From: Halalkalicoccus sp. CGA53
GTDB taxonomy: Archaea; Halobacteriota; Halobacteria; Halobacteriales; Halalkalicoccaceae
Direction: 5' to 3'
DNA length: 64,000 bases
NCBI RefSeq assembly: GCF_036429475.1
Contig: NZ_CP144125.1
Coordinates: forward strand, 806,001 to 870,000
A model generated the notes under the pieces. It had not been told where the DNA came from, did no database searches, and saw only the letters and a program-made list of their open reading frames with translations. The position numbers and the translations under genes are program-made. Shown here piece by piece: positions 53,302-62,157 of this stretch. How positions within the stretch are numbered: position 1 is the stretch's first letter; each line of letters opens with the position of its first letter.

Positions 53302-53999
53302 TCGGATCGGTTTCGTTTCGCGAACACGATAGAGAGCGAGCAGACGACCGTCACCGCGACGACGTGACCGGTGATCGCGACGAGCAACACCGGACGGTCG
53401 AGCACGAACGGCACGAGCAGGAGCTGGATGAGCCCGAAGCCGATGTTGAGCCGGTCGACCCGGCGAAAGGCCACGGCGGCCTCCGGAGTCGTCGGGTAGG
53501 CGTACGATCGCCAGAGGCTGATCACCGCGGTCCACCAGCTCGCCCCGATCCGGTAACAGAGGTCCCAGAGCACGAGCAGCATCAGGTAGACCGCGACCAT
53601 CGACGGCTCCGGGCCGAAGAACGCCTCGATCAGCGGCTCCTCGCTCGTCCCCGGGTCGAAGACGAACAGGTGGGTCACGAGCGCGATGAACGCAAGTACG
53701 CCGAGGACGACCTCGACGCTCGAGCCGAAGATCAGCCGACGGTACGGCTCGGGAGCGCTCGTCGACCTGATCGCCGCACCCATCCGCAGCATCACGACGC
53801 TGCCTGCGGCGGCGACGACCACCGCGGCGGTGCCCGCGAGCACCGCCGTCCAGAGGTCGTAGACCGCGGCGAGGACGAGGAGACCGACCTGAAAGAGGGA
53901 AAACTGCAGCGCCACCGCCGCCCGATCCGAGAGGTCGATGCCAGGAAGCGCGCCGACGATGCTCTCGTACACCCAGGTCTCGCCGTACTCCGGCCGCAT
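53274..53999 (-). CDS. six-helix membrane protein, DUF7530-like
   Basis: The 241-residue protein has about six hydrophobic helices (for example SLFQVGLLVLAAVYDLWTAVL, VVLGVLAFIALVTHLFVF, VYLMLLVLWDLCYRIGASWW). I recall a haloarchaeal family of this kind (DUF7530) without known function. YRIGASWWTAVISLWRSYAY is a distinctive aromatic block near the middle. Its ATG shares one base with the stop of the upstream SDR gene (TGATG), so translation is coupled. Confidence 0.82.
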   Translation of the reverse strand: MRPEYGETWVYESIVGALPGIDLSDRAAVALQFSLFQVGLLVLAAVYDLWTAVLAGTAAVVVAAAGSVVMLRMGAAIRSTSAPEPYRRLIFGSSVEVVLGVLAFIALVTHLFVFDPGTSEEPLIEAFFGPEPSMVAVYLMLLVLWDLCYRIGASWWTAVISLWRSYAYPTTPEAAVAFRRVDRLNIGFGLIQLLLVPFVLDRPVLLVAITGHVVAVTVVCSLSIVFAKRNRSDQEDFIRRN

Positions 54000-54886
54000 C
54001 AGGCCGACTCCGAGACCGCCCGCTCGACCGCGACCTCGTATGGCGTCGGATCGATCCGTACCAGGTCCCTGATCCGACTCTCGGTCACGACGACCGGGTT
54101 CTTCATCCCGAGCACGAGCGGGTGAGCGACGTCGCGGTCGACGTCGGTGACGAGGTCGAGCCAGTACGCCGAAAGCTTCGGCGAGAGCACCGGTACCGGA
54201 ACGATGAACGCCTCGTGGCCGAGTATCTCCCCGGTTCGCTGCATGATCGCCTGGTAGGTGAGCACGTCGGGCCCGCCGATGTCGTAGGTCTCGCCCGCGG
54301 TTTCGGGTACCTCCAGTACGCCGACGAGATAGGCGACCACGTCGTCGAGGGCGATCGGCTGGCAGTCGGTGCGGACCCACTTCGGAGTGATCATCACCGG
54401 CAGCCTGACCGCGAGCTGTCGGATGATCTCGAAGCTCGCCCCGCCCGCGCCGATGATGACCGCCGCCCGGAGCGTCGTGAGGTCGTATCTCCCCTCCGCG
54501 AGGATGTACTCGACCTCGCGGCGCGAGCGGAGGTGACCGGAGAGGTCGTCGTCCTCGTCGCCGAGGCCGCCGAGGTAGATCACCCGTTCTACGCCCTCTT
54601 CGCTCGCCGCCGCCCGGAAGTTCCGGGCCGCGCTCCGGTCCTCCTCGCGGAAGTCCTCGCCCGACTGCATCGAGTGAACGAGGTAGTACGCCGCGTCCAC
54701 CCCGGAGAGCGCCGGCCCGAGCGACTCCCGGTCGAGGACGTCGCCCCCGACCACCTCGACCGCGTCGGGGCCGTCGTAGTCGTCGGGGCTTCGTGTCAGC
54801 GCCCGGACGCCGTGGCCCGCATCGAGCAGCGCCTCGACCAGCCGACTCCCGACGAACCCCGTCGCTCCCGTGACCAGCACGCGCAT
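53999..54886 (-). CDS. atypical short-chain dehydrogenase/NAD(P)H-binding protein
   Basis: The 295-residue protein has a Rossmann fold with TGATGFVGSRLVEALLDAGHGVRALTR at its start and the NmrA/atypical-SDR style: AAYYLVHSMQSGEDF, YLGGLGDEDDDLSGHLRSRREVE, and VIIGAGGASFEIIRQLAVRLPVMITPKWV. These fit the group related to complex I NDUFA9-like and YbjT-like proteins. There is no classical catalytic YxxxK, so it may bind NADP as a regulator or assembly factor. It forms a pair with the six-helix membrane protein. Confidence 0.9.
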   Translation of the reverse strand: MRVLVTGATGFVGSRLVEALLDAGHGVRALTRSPDDYDGPDAVEVVGGDVLDRESLGPALSGVDAAYYLVHSMQSGEDFREEDRSAARNFRAAASEEGVERVIYLGGLGDEDDDLSGHLRSRREVEYILAEGRYDLTTLRAAVIIGAGGASFEIIRQLAVRLPVMITPKWVRTDCQPIALDDVVAYLVGVLEVPETAGETYDIGGPDVLTYQAIMQRTGEILGHEAFIVPVPVLSPKLSAYWLDLVTDVDRDVAHPLVLGMKNPVVVTESRIRDLVRIDPTPYEVAVERAVSESA

Positions 54887-55231
54887 GGCAGCACTAAGGG
54901 ACGGCGCGTGCTTAGTCGTTGGCCGTGCCTCGGCCGGACGCGTTCGCTACGGACGACGCCTCACGGGCGCTCGCCGCGTTCGCCTCGAGAACGCGGAGTT
55001 CCCGTGCGGTGCAGCGACCGGTTCTGAACGGGTGGAGAGTTACCGAGTGGCATATATAATTATAGACCACAACGCTTTTGATCCGAGCACGACGATACGG
55101 GGGTACGGTGTGGATGAGCACCGTCCGGAACGGGGGCGTCGCCTCTGGCTCCCGTCTCCGGTACTTCGTTTCGACCACGATCGTGTGGCTACTCCGACCC
55201 CCCGAGCGGGTTCTGCGTGCGATCGGCCCGA
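54887..55231. other. 345-base gap with a strong AT-rich promoter-like core
   Basis: No secure gene. CATATATAATTATAGA at 55051-55066 is the most promoter-like sequence in the stretch and could fire in either direction. On the plus strand a 49-codon frame (55114-55263) follows but overlaps the 3' end of the YkgJ gene in antisense. On the minus strand no start codon lies at the right distance. Confidence 0.45.
55051..55066. promoter_or_regulatory. AT-rich TATA-like element, orientation uncertain
   Basis: CATATATAATTATAGA stands alone in GC-rich DNA, 165 bases from the SDR start on the minus strand. Either the SDR operon has a leader of about 140 bases or the element drives an unrecognised small RNA or peptide. 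Confidence 0.45.
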
Positions 55232-56119
55232 TCAGTCGTCGACCGCATGCCACCCGGGGGTAGACGGTGCGCCTCGCTCCTCCTCGACCCGTTCGGCGAG
55301 TGCAGCGTACGATCCGGTCGCGGGTGAACCCACGTCCTCCGAGCGCGCTTCCCACTCCGCCGCCGCCTCACTCACCCACGACCGACACGCGACGGCCCGC
55401 TCGTACGCCGACTCGTAGACGGTCTCGTTGTGCTCGGTCGTTCCGGGCGCCGAGGCGAGGGCGGCCGCGACGAACGAGGCCCTGTCCTCGCCGGTGAGCG
55501 TTCCCTCCCGACTCCGGGCGACGACCCCGCCGAGTTCGTCGGGGTGCGGGTGGACGAACACCTTCGATCCGACCGCACCCGGGCCGAGGAGCAGTCCGGA
55601 GAGGCCCTCGGGAACCGACCGGTCGAGCAGGCGCCTCCCGCCGAACGCCCGCTCAACCCGTTCGCACTCGGTCTGTACCTCGAGGGCCAGGTTGTGTCCG
55701 GGGTACTCAGCGCACTCCTCCGGGTAGGTCTCGGTCCCGTGGATCCGACACTGGAGCGTCGCCGGATCGAGGAAGGTACACGTGGGAAGCCAGTGCGGGT
55801 CGGTCCCGAACGGCGACACCGGTTTCGGGGGTTTCCTGAGTCCGAGGAAGAACGCGGGTTTGCCGTCGATGGCGGCGAGGCGGGTGCCGTCTACCTCGAC
55901 CGCCGGGTCGTCCGGTTCGGCTCGCCAGAGCCGTGGGGTCATCGCGTCGGCGAGTCCTGCATCCACGAGCGTCCGAGCGTCCTCGCGGGTGAGCGGGACG
56001 AGGTTGTACGCCCCGTCGAGGGGTTCTCTCGGCCCGCGACGTTCGTGATCGGAGGGATGTGACGAGAGCGAGCGCCAGTCGATACAGCAGCCGGCACACC
56101 CCACGCAGTTCACCTCCAT
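55232..56119 (-). CDS. YkgJ-family cysteine-cluster protein
   Basis: The 295-residue protein starts MEVNCVGCAGCCIDWRSLSS and has a second cysteine group, CTFLDPATLQCRIHGTETYPEECAEYPG. The CxxCxxCC plus CxxxxxxxxC pattern defines the YkgJ (UPF0153) family, thought to bind zinc or an Fe-S cluster. The long helical C-terminus, about 150 residues, is more than the family's minimal domain. Function unknown. It is divergent from a small zinc-ribbon gene, 108 bases apart. Confidence 0.88.
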   Translation of the reverse strand: MEVNCVGCAGCCIDWRSLSSHPSDHERRGPREPLDGAYNLVPLTREDARTLVDAGLADAMTPRLWRAEPDDPAVEVDGTRLAAIDGKPAFFLGLRKPPKPVSPFGTDPHWLPTCTFLDPATLQCRIHGTETYPEECAEYPGHNLALEVQTECERVERAFGGRRLLDRSVPEGLSGLLLGPGAVGSKVFVHPHPDELGGVVARSREGTLTGEDRASFVAAALASAPGTTEHNETVYESAYERAVACRSWVSEAAAEWEARSEDVGSPATGSYAALAERVEEERGAPSTPGWHAVDD

Positions 56120-56227
56120 ACCCCTTCCTGGTGATCGAACGACAAATACTGTCGCCCCGTCGGTCATTCGATTCGACGCCGCTCGGTGAGGGGAATAGCA
56201 CTTCCCGTTCGCGCCCGTCTCCCCGGC

Positions 56228-56440
56228 ATGAGCACCGACCCCTGTGACGGCTGTGGCCAGCCCGTGAGAATCGCCGGCGGGATGGAGAACCTCTGGGTCC
56301 ACGACGAGGGTGCAGCAGGGGGGATGACGCTCGAGTTTCCCGACGACACCGAACACTTCCTCTGTTTCGCGTGTATCGAGGCGCTCCCAGAAGACCCGAC
56401 GGCGGCCGACGTACGAAGGCTCGATCCAGAGGAGATTTAG
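56228..56440 (+). CDS. zinc-ribbon microprotein, DUF7561-like, 70 aa
   Basis: The 70-residue protein starts MSTDPCDGCGQPVRIAGGME and has a second pair in HFLCFACIEALPEDP. The CxxC... CxxC arrangement is typical of small haloarchaeal zinc-ribbons. ATG 56228 is chosen; an upstream frame is not protein-like. It lies 16 bases before the helicase gene on the same strand and may be co-transcribed with it, suggesting a nucleic-acid context. Confidence 0.78.
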   Translation: MSTDPCDGCGQPVRIAGGMENLWVHDEGAAGGMTLEFPDDTEHFLCFACIEALPEDPTAADVRRLDPEEI

Positions 56441-56456
56441 CCCGTCCGGCTGAGGG

Positions 56457-58319
56457 GTGGACGTGGAGCCCGCCCGAATCGAGTCGGCCTTCCCCGCGCC
56501 CTCCTTCCGCGGCGCCCAGGAGCGGGCGCTCTCGGACATCAGAGCGGCGTTCGAGGCCGGAAACGACGTCGCCCTCGTCCGCGCGCCGACCGGGAGCGGG
56601 AAGTCGCTGCTCGCGCGTGCGATCTGTGGCTGTGCCCGGACGGTCGAGGAGAGTTCTCCGAAGCAGCCGACCGACGCCTACTACACCACCCCGCAGGTCT
56701 CGCAGCTCGACGACGTCGCGGAGGACCCGCTGCTCTCGGATTTCAAGGTCATCCGCGGGAAGTCGAACTACCGCTGTATCCTCCGGGGCGAGGAGGACAC
56801 CCCGGTGAACCGCGCGCCGTGTACGAGAGAGCGCGGGTTCGACTGCTCGGTCAAACACCGCTGTCCGTACTTCTCGGACAGGGCGATCGCGAGCAACCGC
56901 TCTATCGCCGCGATGACGCTCGCGTACTTCATGCAGACCGCGGGCTCGGACGTCTTTCGCAAGCGCGACGTGGTCGTGATCGACGAGGCCCATGGCCTGG
57001 CCGAGTGGGCGGAGATGTACGCGACGATCGACCTCGGTCCCGAGACGGTCCCGATCTGGGAGGAGCTTCGGGTACCGCCGGTTGACGGCGGGGACGGCGA
57101 GGGGGCGGCGGGAGCGAACGACGGATCCGAAACCCGTCTCGACCGCCTCGTCCGGTTCTGCGAGCAGCTCTCGACTCTGTGCTCGGACCGGAAGGAGGAG
57201 CTCCTGGAGAAGCCCGAACTGACCGCGGAGGAGGCCGCAGAACGCGACCGACTCGCCGAACTCGTCTCGGAACTCGACTGGTTCGTCTCCGACTACCGGA
57301 ACCCGGAGAGCCCGACGACGTGGGTCGCGGATCAGCGTCCGGACCGGTCGCTCGCGATCAAGCCGATGAACCCGGAGCGCTACCTCACACACACCGTCTG
57401 GGACAGAGGAGAGACGTTCGCGCTGCTCTCGGCGACGATTCTGAGCAAGGAGGCGTTCTGTCGCGGGGTCGGCCTCGATCCCTCGCGGGTCGCGCTGGTG
57501 GACGTCCCGCACACGTTCCCGGTCGAGAACCGCCCGCTCTACGACGTGACCTGCGGGAAGATGACCTACGACGAGCGCGAGAAAACGATCCCGAAACTCG
57601 CGCGGACGCTGGTCCGGGTGATGGCCGCCCACGGTGAGGAAAAGGGGATCGTCCACTGTCACTCGTACGCGATCGCGGACCGGATCGCCGACAGCCTCGA
57701 CGACTTCGGCGTCGGCGATCGGGTCCGACGACACGGCCGTGCGGACCGGGACCGGGCGCTCGAAGCCTGGAAGGCGAGTTCCCGACCGGACGTCTTCCTC
57801 TCGGTGAAGATGGAGGAGGCGCTCGACCTGGAGGGGGAACTCGCCCGGTGGCAGGTGCTCTGTAAGTGTCCGTATCTCAGCACGAGCGACTCGCGAGTGG
57901 CCCACCGTCTCGAGCGGGGACAGTGGGCGTGGTACCGCCGGGCAGCGCTCAGGACCGTGATCCAGGCCTGTGGACGTGTCGTCCGCGGTCCCGACGATTA
58001 CGGGGCGACCTACCTCGCGGACTCGAGCCTCCTCGGGCTGTTCGACCGTACTCGTACCGATATGCCCCCGTGGTTCCGCGAGCAGGTCGACCGGATGGAG
58101 CGTCCCGACCTGCCGCCGTTCGAGGAGGCGGCGGGTTGTGCGCCGGGCCGATTCACCCCCCACTCGGAGGGTAGTGACGGTGGATCGAGTACTCGGGGAT
58201 CGCAGACCGGTCGATCGGGGTTCGAGAGAAACGAGTCGGGGACGGAGCGATCGACCGGGGGGTCCGGAGGCTCGCGGGAGCGACGGCACCCGCTCGCGGA
58301 CGTCTGGGACGACGGTTAG
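56457..58319 (+). CDS. XPD/DinG-like superfamily 2 helicase
   Basis: The 620-residue ATPase has Walker A APTGSGKSLLA, motif II VVIDEAHGLAEW and C-terminal motif VI ALRTVIQACGRVVRGPDD. Four cysteines (C107, C122, C130, C136) lie between Walker A and the DEAH box in YRC, APC, FDC and HRCPYF, as in the Fe-S domain of Rad3/XPD/DinG helicases. It should unwind DNA 5'-to-3' in repair or replication restart. The C-terminal 60 residues are Ser/Gly/Arg-rich and low complexity. It starts at a GTG and its stop shares two bases with the end of the convergent microprotein gene. Confidence 0.92.
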   Translation: MDVEPARIESAFPAPSFRGAQERALSDIRAAFEAGNDVALVRAPTGSGKSLLARAICGCARTVEESSPKQPTDAYYTTPQVSQLDDVAEDPLLSDFKVIRGKSNYRCILRGEEDTPVNRAPCTRERGFDCSVKHRCPYFSDRAIASNRSIAAMTLAYFMQTAGSDVFRKRDVVVIDEAHGLAEWAEMYATIDLGPETVPIWEELRVPPVDGGDGEGAAGANDGSETRLDRLVRFCEQLSTLCSDRKEELLEKPELTAEEAAERDRLAELVSELDWFVSDYRNPESPTTWVADQRPDRSLAIKPMNPERYLTHTVWDRGETFALLSATILSKEAFCRGVGLDPSRVALVDVPHTFPVENRPLYDVTCGKMTYDEREKTIPKLARTLVRVMAAHGEEKGIVHCHSYAIADRIADSLDDFGVGDRVRRHGRADRDRALEAWKASSRPDVFLSVKMEEALDLEGELARWQVLCKCPYLSTSDSRVAHRLERGQWAWYRRAALRTVIQACGRVVRGPDDYGATYLADSSLLGLFDRTRTDMPPWFREQVDRMERPDLPPFEEAAGCAPGRFTPHSEGSDGGSSTRGSQTGRSGFERNESGTERSTGGSGGSRERRHPLADVWDDG

Positions 58320-58399
58320 AGCAACGCGAGGCCGTAGCCCGCCATCGAGACGACCATCAGCGCCACGAGGAAGACCGCGATGATCTGCTGTCGGTCCAT
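58316..58399 (-). CDS. 27-residue membrane microprotein
   Basis: The complete product is a single hydrophobic helix: MDRQQIIAVFLVALMVVSMA followed by GYGLALL. TATTAAT at 58423-58429 (minus-strand ATTAATA) is about 27 bases upstream of the ATG, the spacing used for leaderless haloarchaeal genes. Very similar short proteins ending in a Gly/Tyr/Leu-rich tail recur in haloarchaea as I recall. The small size makes it easy to miss. It could be part of a membrane complex; function unknown. Confidence 0.72.
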   Translation of the reverse strand: MDRQQIIAVFLVALMVVSMAGYGLALL

Positions 58400-58422
58400 A
58401 TCGATCCATCGGGCACGGACCG

Positions 58423-58429
58423 TATTAAT
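58423..58429 (-). promoter_or_regulatory. TATA-like box of the 27-residue microprotein
   Basis: On the minus strand ATTAATA is centred 27 bases before the start codon at 58399. Confidence 0.5.
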
Positions 58430-58516
58430 CCCTGACGGCTCCCCGCTTCTCGTGTTCGGATCGGCAGGCCACTCGTACGGACTCTATTGCCCCTCTCGTG
58501 AGAGCGCCAGCCCCCT

Positions 58517-59542
58517 TCACTCGACGCGAGCGTCGACGACGACGTGTGAGACGCCCTCGCTGTGGCCCTTCACGACCCGTCTGTCGAGGACGGAGACCTC
58601 CCTCCCGTTGCGCTCCGTGGCCTCTTGGAGCCGCTCAAACGGGCGGTCCCAGAGCAACCCGTTCGGCGTCGCCTCGTGGAGGTGAAGCACTCCACCCGAT
58701 CTGATCGCCGTGAGCGCGCTGTCGAGGTACTCGTGGGCGTCGTAGTAGCCCATCACGACGCGGTCGGCGTCCGCCTCGACCGCCCGGCAGTCCGCCCGGT
58801 AGGCGTCGATCCGGTCCGAGACCTCGTTGAGCATCGCGTTTTCGAGCAGGTACCGGAAGGCGACGGGGTTGCGCTCGACTGCCGTCACTCGTGCGCCCGT
58901 TCGCGCCATCGGGAGCGTGAAGTAGCCGATGCCGGCGAACATGTCGAAGACCGCCTCGCCCTCCTCGACGACACAGCCCATCCGCGCGCGCTCGGCCTGG
59001 TTTCCCGGCGAGAACATTACTCGGGAGAGATCGAGCGCGTACCGGGTGCCGTGTTCGGTGTGGACCGTCTCCGTGTCCCCAGCGCCCGCGACCACCCGCA
59101 CCGACGGCTCCCTGTGCTCTCCCGAGACCCCCTCGTTCGCGAGCACCGTGTCGGCGTTCCCGTGGAGCGCGAGCAGTGCCTCGCCGACCTCCTCCTCCCG
59201 GGGACAGTCTCCAAGCGTGACGAGGACGACCGATCCGATCACCGCCCACGAGCCGGGCGCGGAGTCGACCTCCTCCTCGGTCCAGCCCCGATCGCGGAGC
59301 AGCGTCTCGAGCGTGCGCGAGCGTGGCTCGGGGTCGGGCTGTCGGATCACCCTCTCTACCTGCGTCTCAGTCGGCTTAGCGACGACGGGGAGTTCGACCC
59401 GCTCGTCGTCGTGGCCGCGGATCTTTCGGCTGTCGTCGTAGACCCCCTCCCGTGTCAGGGCCTCGATCGCTCGTTCCGCGCGGGGCTTCGCGACGACTAC
59501 CGCGAGCGATCTCTCCTCGTTCTCCCGCCCGTCCACGTTCAT
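58517..59542 (-). CDS. taw2: Taw2/Trm5-type class I methyltransferase-fold enzyme (wyosine pathway)
   Basis: The 341-residue protein has the Trm5/TYW2 architecture: an N-terminal domain, the linker VMFSPGNQAERARM, the SAM site VFDMFAGIGYFTLPMA, acidic VTAVERNPVAFRYLLENAMLN, and ADRVVMGYYDAHEYLDSAL. Trm5 has NPPY/NLP at the motif-IV position; here it is MGYYDAHEY, which is nearer TYW2/Taw2, the enzyme adding the aminocarboxypropyl group of wyosine at position 37 of tRNA-Phe. A Trm5-like methyltransferase is the alternative. Its ATG overlaps the NMD3 stop (ATGA). Confidence 0.82.
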   Translation of the reverse strand: MNVDGRENEERSLAVVVAKPRAERAIEALTREGVYDDSRKIRGHDDERVELPVVAKPTETQVERVIRQPDPEPRSRTLETLLRDRGWTEEEVDSAPGSWAVIGSVVLVTLGDCPREEEVGEALLALHGNADTVLANEGVSGEHREPSVRVVAGAGDTETVHTEHGTRYALDLSRVMFSPGNQAERARMGCVVEEGEAVFDMFAGIGYFTLPMARTGARVTAVERNPVAFRYLLENAMLNEVSDRIDAYRADCRAVEADADRVVMGYYDAHEYLDSALTAIRSGGVLHLHEATPNGLLWDRPFERLQEATERNGREVSVLDRRVVKGHSEGVSHVVVDARVE

Positions 59543-60648
59543 TCGACCGACTCGCGCGGGAGCGCGTGGAGGCCGACACGGCTCTTGAGCACGAAGACGG
59601 TCTCGCTCCCCGTATCGAGATAGCTCGGCCGGGGGATCGTCGTCGAGGCGTAGGTCTCCGGGTCGAGCACCTGGACCGCGTTCTCGTCCTCGACGGTGAC
59701 GAGCGTCGTCTCCTCGGCGTCGTCGACCGAGCCGAGCTTCCTCGCGTCGGGCGTCTCGCCCTCCTCGTACGCCGACTCGTACCGATCGCCGGTCGTGAGC
59801 CGCTGTCCCTTTACCGCTCCGCGAACGCTCCGTACGAGCACCGGTCCCTTCCCGTCGTCGGGGTCGATCACGTCGCCCTGGCGGAACCTCGGCAGGCGAA
59901 CCGAGTAGGTGACGCGGTAGACCTCGTTCCCGTCGGAGTCCTCGGTGACGAGCGTCGCGTGGTCCTCGATCGTCCCCCCGAGCCGCCGGGTGATCCGATC
60001 CGAGATCGCCCGACCCATCTGCGTCGTCGAGATCTTCACGTCGAGGCCGTCGTCGGTCTCGTCGGTCTCAGTGATGAACGCGTTCCGGTCACCCGCGTCC
60101 TCGCGCTCTCGGATGTACGTCTCGGCGATCTCGCGCGCGGTGGCGATCTCGTCGGCGTCGGGCGTTCGCTCGGTGGCTCTGACCTGGATCAGACTCGCCC
60201 AGTAGCCGCCCGCCTTGCGCCCACACTGCGTGCAGGTCTCGCGAGCGATCGAGACCGGGACGGTGACGTGCTCTTCGACCGGCGTTCCCCGAACCGTGCC
60301 GGTGAACGTACAGTGCATCCGGATCGTGTTCACGTCGATCTGTTCGGGATCGACGCCCCAGGCGACGTCCTCGGCGTCGACGTGCACCGAGAGCGCGTTC
60401 GTCACCTCGTCGATCGCGACGTCGGTGTAGTCGCGCGCGCCGACGTCGATCCACCGGTTTCCTCGATACACGGCCCCGCAGGTCGCACAGGTCCGAACGC
60501 GGATCTTCTCGGGGGCCGAGACCAGGTCGAACTCGTTCAGATAACACACATCACAGATCCCCGGCCGCTCCCGAGAGCTCGCTCGCTCGCGTTCGGCGGG
60601 CGAGAGCGTCCCGCCGCAGCGAGGACAGAGCTGGCGTGACTCGGTCAT
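59539..60648 (-). CDS. NMD3-related ribosomal large-subunit factor
   Basis: The 369-residue protein starts with zinc-binding cysteine pairs, CPRCGGTLS, CDVCY, CATCGAVY and CTQCGRKAGGYW, as in the N-terminal part of eukaryotic NMD3, the export adaptor of the large ribosomal subunit. Archaea have no nucleus, so a role in late subunit maturation or anti-association is assumed. The C-terminal half has the beta-rich eIF5A-like/OB-type segments (FRQGDVIDPDDGKGPVLV). Pairing with the tRNA-modifying Taw2-like gene suggests a translation-related operon. Confidence 0.92.
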   Translation of the reverse strand: MTESRQLCPRCGGTLSPAERERASSRERPGICDVCYLNEFDLVSAPEKIRVRTCATCGAVYRGNRWIDVGARDYTDVAIDEVTNALSVHVDAEDVAWGVDPEQIDVNTIRMHCTFTGTVRGTPVEEHVTVPVSIARETCTQCGRKAGGYWASLIQVRATERTPDADEIATAREIAETYIREREDAGDRNAFITETDETDDGLDVKISTTQMGRAISDRITRRLGGTIEDHATLVTEDSDGNEVYRVTYSVRLPRFRQGDVIDPDDGKGPVLVRSVRGAVKGQRLTTGDRYESAYEEGETPDARKLGSVDDAEETTLVTVEDENAVQVLDPETYASTTIPRPSYLDTGSETVFVLKSRVGLHALPRESVE

Positions 60649-60740
60649 GGTGGGCAGGAGGGGACCGAGGCGATTAAGCGCGTGGATCGGGGCGGGATCC
60701 GTGTGTACCGACACCACGTCGCGCGATTCGGAGGCGGATA

Positions 60741-60749
60741 CTTTTAATC
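60741..60749 (+). promoter_or_regulatory. TATA-like box of htpX
   Basis: CTTTTAATC is centred 27 bases before ATG 60772. Confidence 0.6.
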
Positions 60750-60771
60750 GGTCGGGCGCCTAGCACCGGGC

Positions 60772-61644
60772 ATGAGCACGCAGTGGCAGACGGACTGGGG
60801 GCTCCGTGGGCGGATGATCTTCACGGGGTTCTTGCTGTTCGTCCTCTACATCGTCTTCCTCGGGATCCTCACGGCCTACATGGGCAACATGATCGCCGCC
60901 CTCCCGTTCATTGCCGGGTTCATGTTCGTCCAGTACTTCTTCAGCGACAAGATGGCGCTGTGGGGGATGGGCGCGAAGGAGGTCTCCGAGGAGGAGTACC
61001 CCGAACTCCACGACATGGTGACCCGTCTCTCCCGACAGGCCGACCTCCCGAAGCCGAGGGTGGCCGTCGCGGACTCGCGGGTGCCCAACGCGTTCGCGAC
61101 CGGTCGAAACCAGCGCAACGCGGCGGTCTGTGTCACCACGGGCATCATGGGGACGCTGAACGAGGAGGAACTGGAGGGCGTGATGGCCCACGAACTCGCG
61201 CACATCAAGAACCGGGACGTGATGGTGATGACCATCGCCTCGTTCCTCGGCACGCTCGCGTTCATGGTCGTGCGCTGGGGCTGGCTCTTCGCCGGTAACG
61301 ACCGAAACGCCGCGCCGATCTGGGTCGCGATCCTCGCGTCGATCGCCGTCTGGATCGTCTCCTTCTTCCTGATCAGGGCGCTCAGCCGGTACAGAGAGTA
61401 CGTCGCCGACCGCGGCGCGGCGGCGATCACCGGCAATCCAGCGGCCCTGGCCTCCGCGCTCATGAAGATATCGGGGCGGATGGACAAGGTACCGAAGGAG
61501 GACATGCGCGAGCAGGCGGAGATGAACGCCTTCTTCATCATCCCCATCCGCTCGGGCTTCATCGGGAAGATCGCGAGCACCCACCCGCCGACCGAAAAAC
61601 GCATCGAGGCGCTCCAGCAGCTAGAGCGCGAGATGGCCGTCTGA
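60772..61644 (+). CDS. htpX: HtpX-like membrane zinc metalloprotease
   Basis: The 290-residue M48-family protease has two N-terminal membrane helices, the zinc motif His140-Glu141-Leu-Ala-His144 (HELAH) and a later acidic zinc ligand in REYVADRGAA, plus two more helices after the zinc motif. It degrades damaged membrane proteins. It is followed by a SHOCT protein and PspAB, a set also known from bacteria and archaea in which htpX and pspAB are neighbours and linked to membrane stress. A TATA-like box is listed separately. Confidence 0.95.
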   Translation: MSTQWQTDWGLRGRMIFTGFLLFVLYIVFLGILTAYMGNMIAALPFIAGFMFVQYFFSDKMALWGMGAKEVSEEEYPELHDMVTRLSRQADLPKPRVAVADSRVPNAFATGRNQRNAAVCVTTGIMGTLNEEELEGVMAHELAHIKNRDVMVMTIASFLGTLAFMVVRWGWLFAGNDRNAAPIWVAILASIAVWIVSFFLIRALSRYREYVADRGAAAITGNPAALASALMKISGRMDKVPKEDMREQAEMNAFFIIPIRSGFIGKIASTHPPTEKRIEALQQLEREMAV

Positions 61645-61692
61645 GACGGCGAATGGCAACGATTTTATAGCACGTCGACAGATTCTTCCCCC

Positions 61693-62118
61693 ATGAGCGG
61701 CGTGAGAAACTGGGTCTCGGAGAACCCGCTGTTTTCGCTCGTAGCGCTCGTTCTCGGCTCCGGCATCGCAATCACCGGGATCGTTTTCGGCTTCGTGTTG
61801 CTGGTCGTCCTCGTCGGCGAGGCACCGTTTCTGATCCCGATCCTCGCGGGGCTCTTGCTCGTCGTATCGCTGCTCGCGATCTACGCGGCCAGGCGGGGCT
61901 ACCTCTCGATCGGGAGCGACGCGAGCGACGCCGAGGAATCCGAGGAGGCACTCGACCCGGTCGATGAGCTCGAACGCCGGTACGTCAGGGGCGAGATCGG
62001 CGAGGAGGAGTTCGAACACCGCCTCTCGGTGCTGCTGGACGCCGACGACCGCGCGGGTCGCGAGCGCGACTGGGATCGGGAGCGGAGCGGGGAGCGCGAA
62101 CTCGAGTTCGAGCGGTAG
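61693..62118 (+). CDS. SHOCT-domain membrane protein between htpX and pspAB
   Basis: The 141-residue protein has two long hydrophobic segments (LFSLVALVLGSGIAITGIVF... and FLIPILAGLLLVVSLLAIYA) and a SHOCT module, PVDELERRYVRGEIGEEEFEHRLSVLL, followed by a highly charged Arg/Glu-rich tail of about 25 residues. The tail does not occur in the other two SHOCT proteins of this window. It begins 48 bases after htpX and ends 39 bases before pspAB, so all three are likely one operon. Confidence 0.85.
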   Translation: MSGVRNWVSENPLFSLVALVLGSGIAITGIVFGFVLLVVLVGEAPFLIPILAGLLLVVSLLAIYAARRGYLSIGSDASDAEESEEALDPVDELERRYVRGEIGEEEFEHRLSVLLDADDRAGRERDWDRERSGERELEFER

Positions 62119-62157
62119 GTCGGCGGGATTTTGTATTTCGATACCTACCCCCGAACT

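Noticed and set aside
55707-58409. 900-codon minus-strand frame covering the helicase and part of the YkgJ gene
   Set aside because: Spans two well-supported genes in the wrong frame and lacks any domain.
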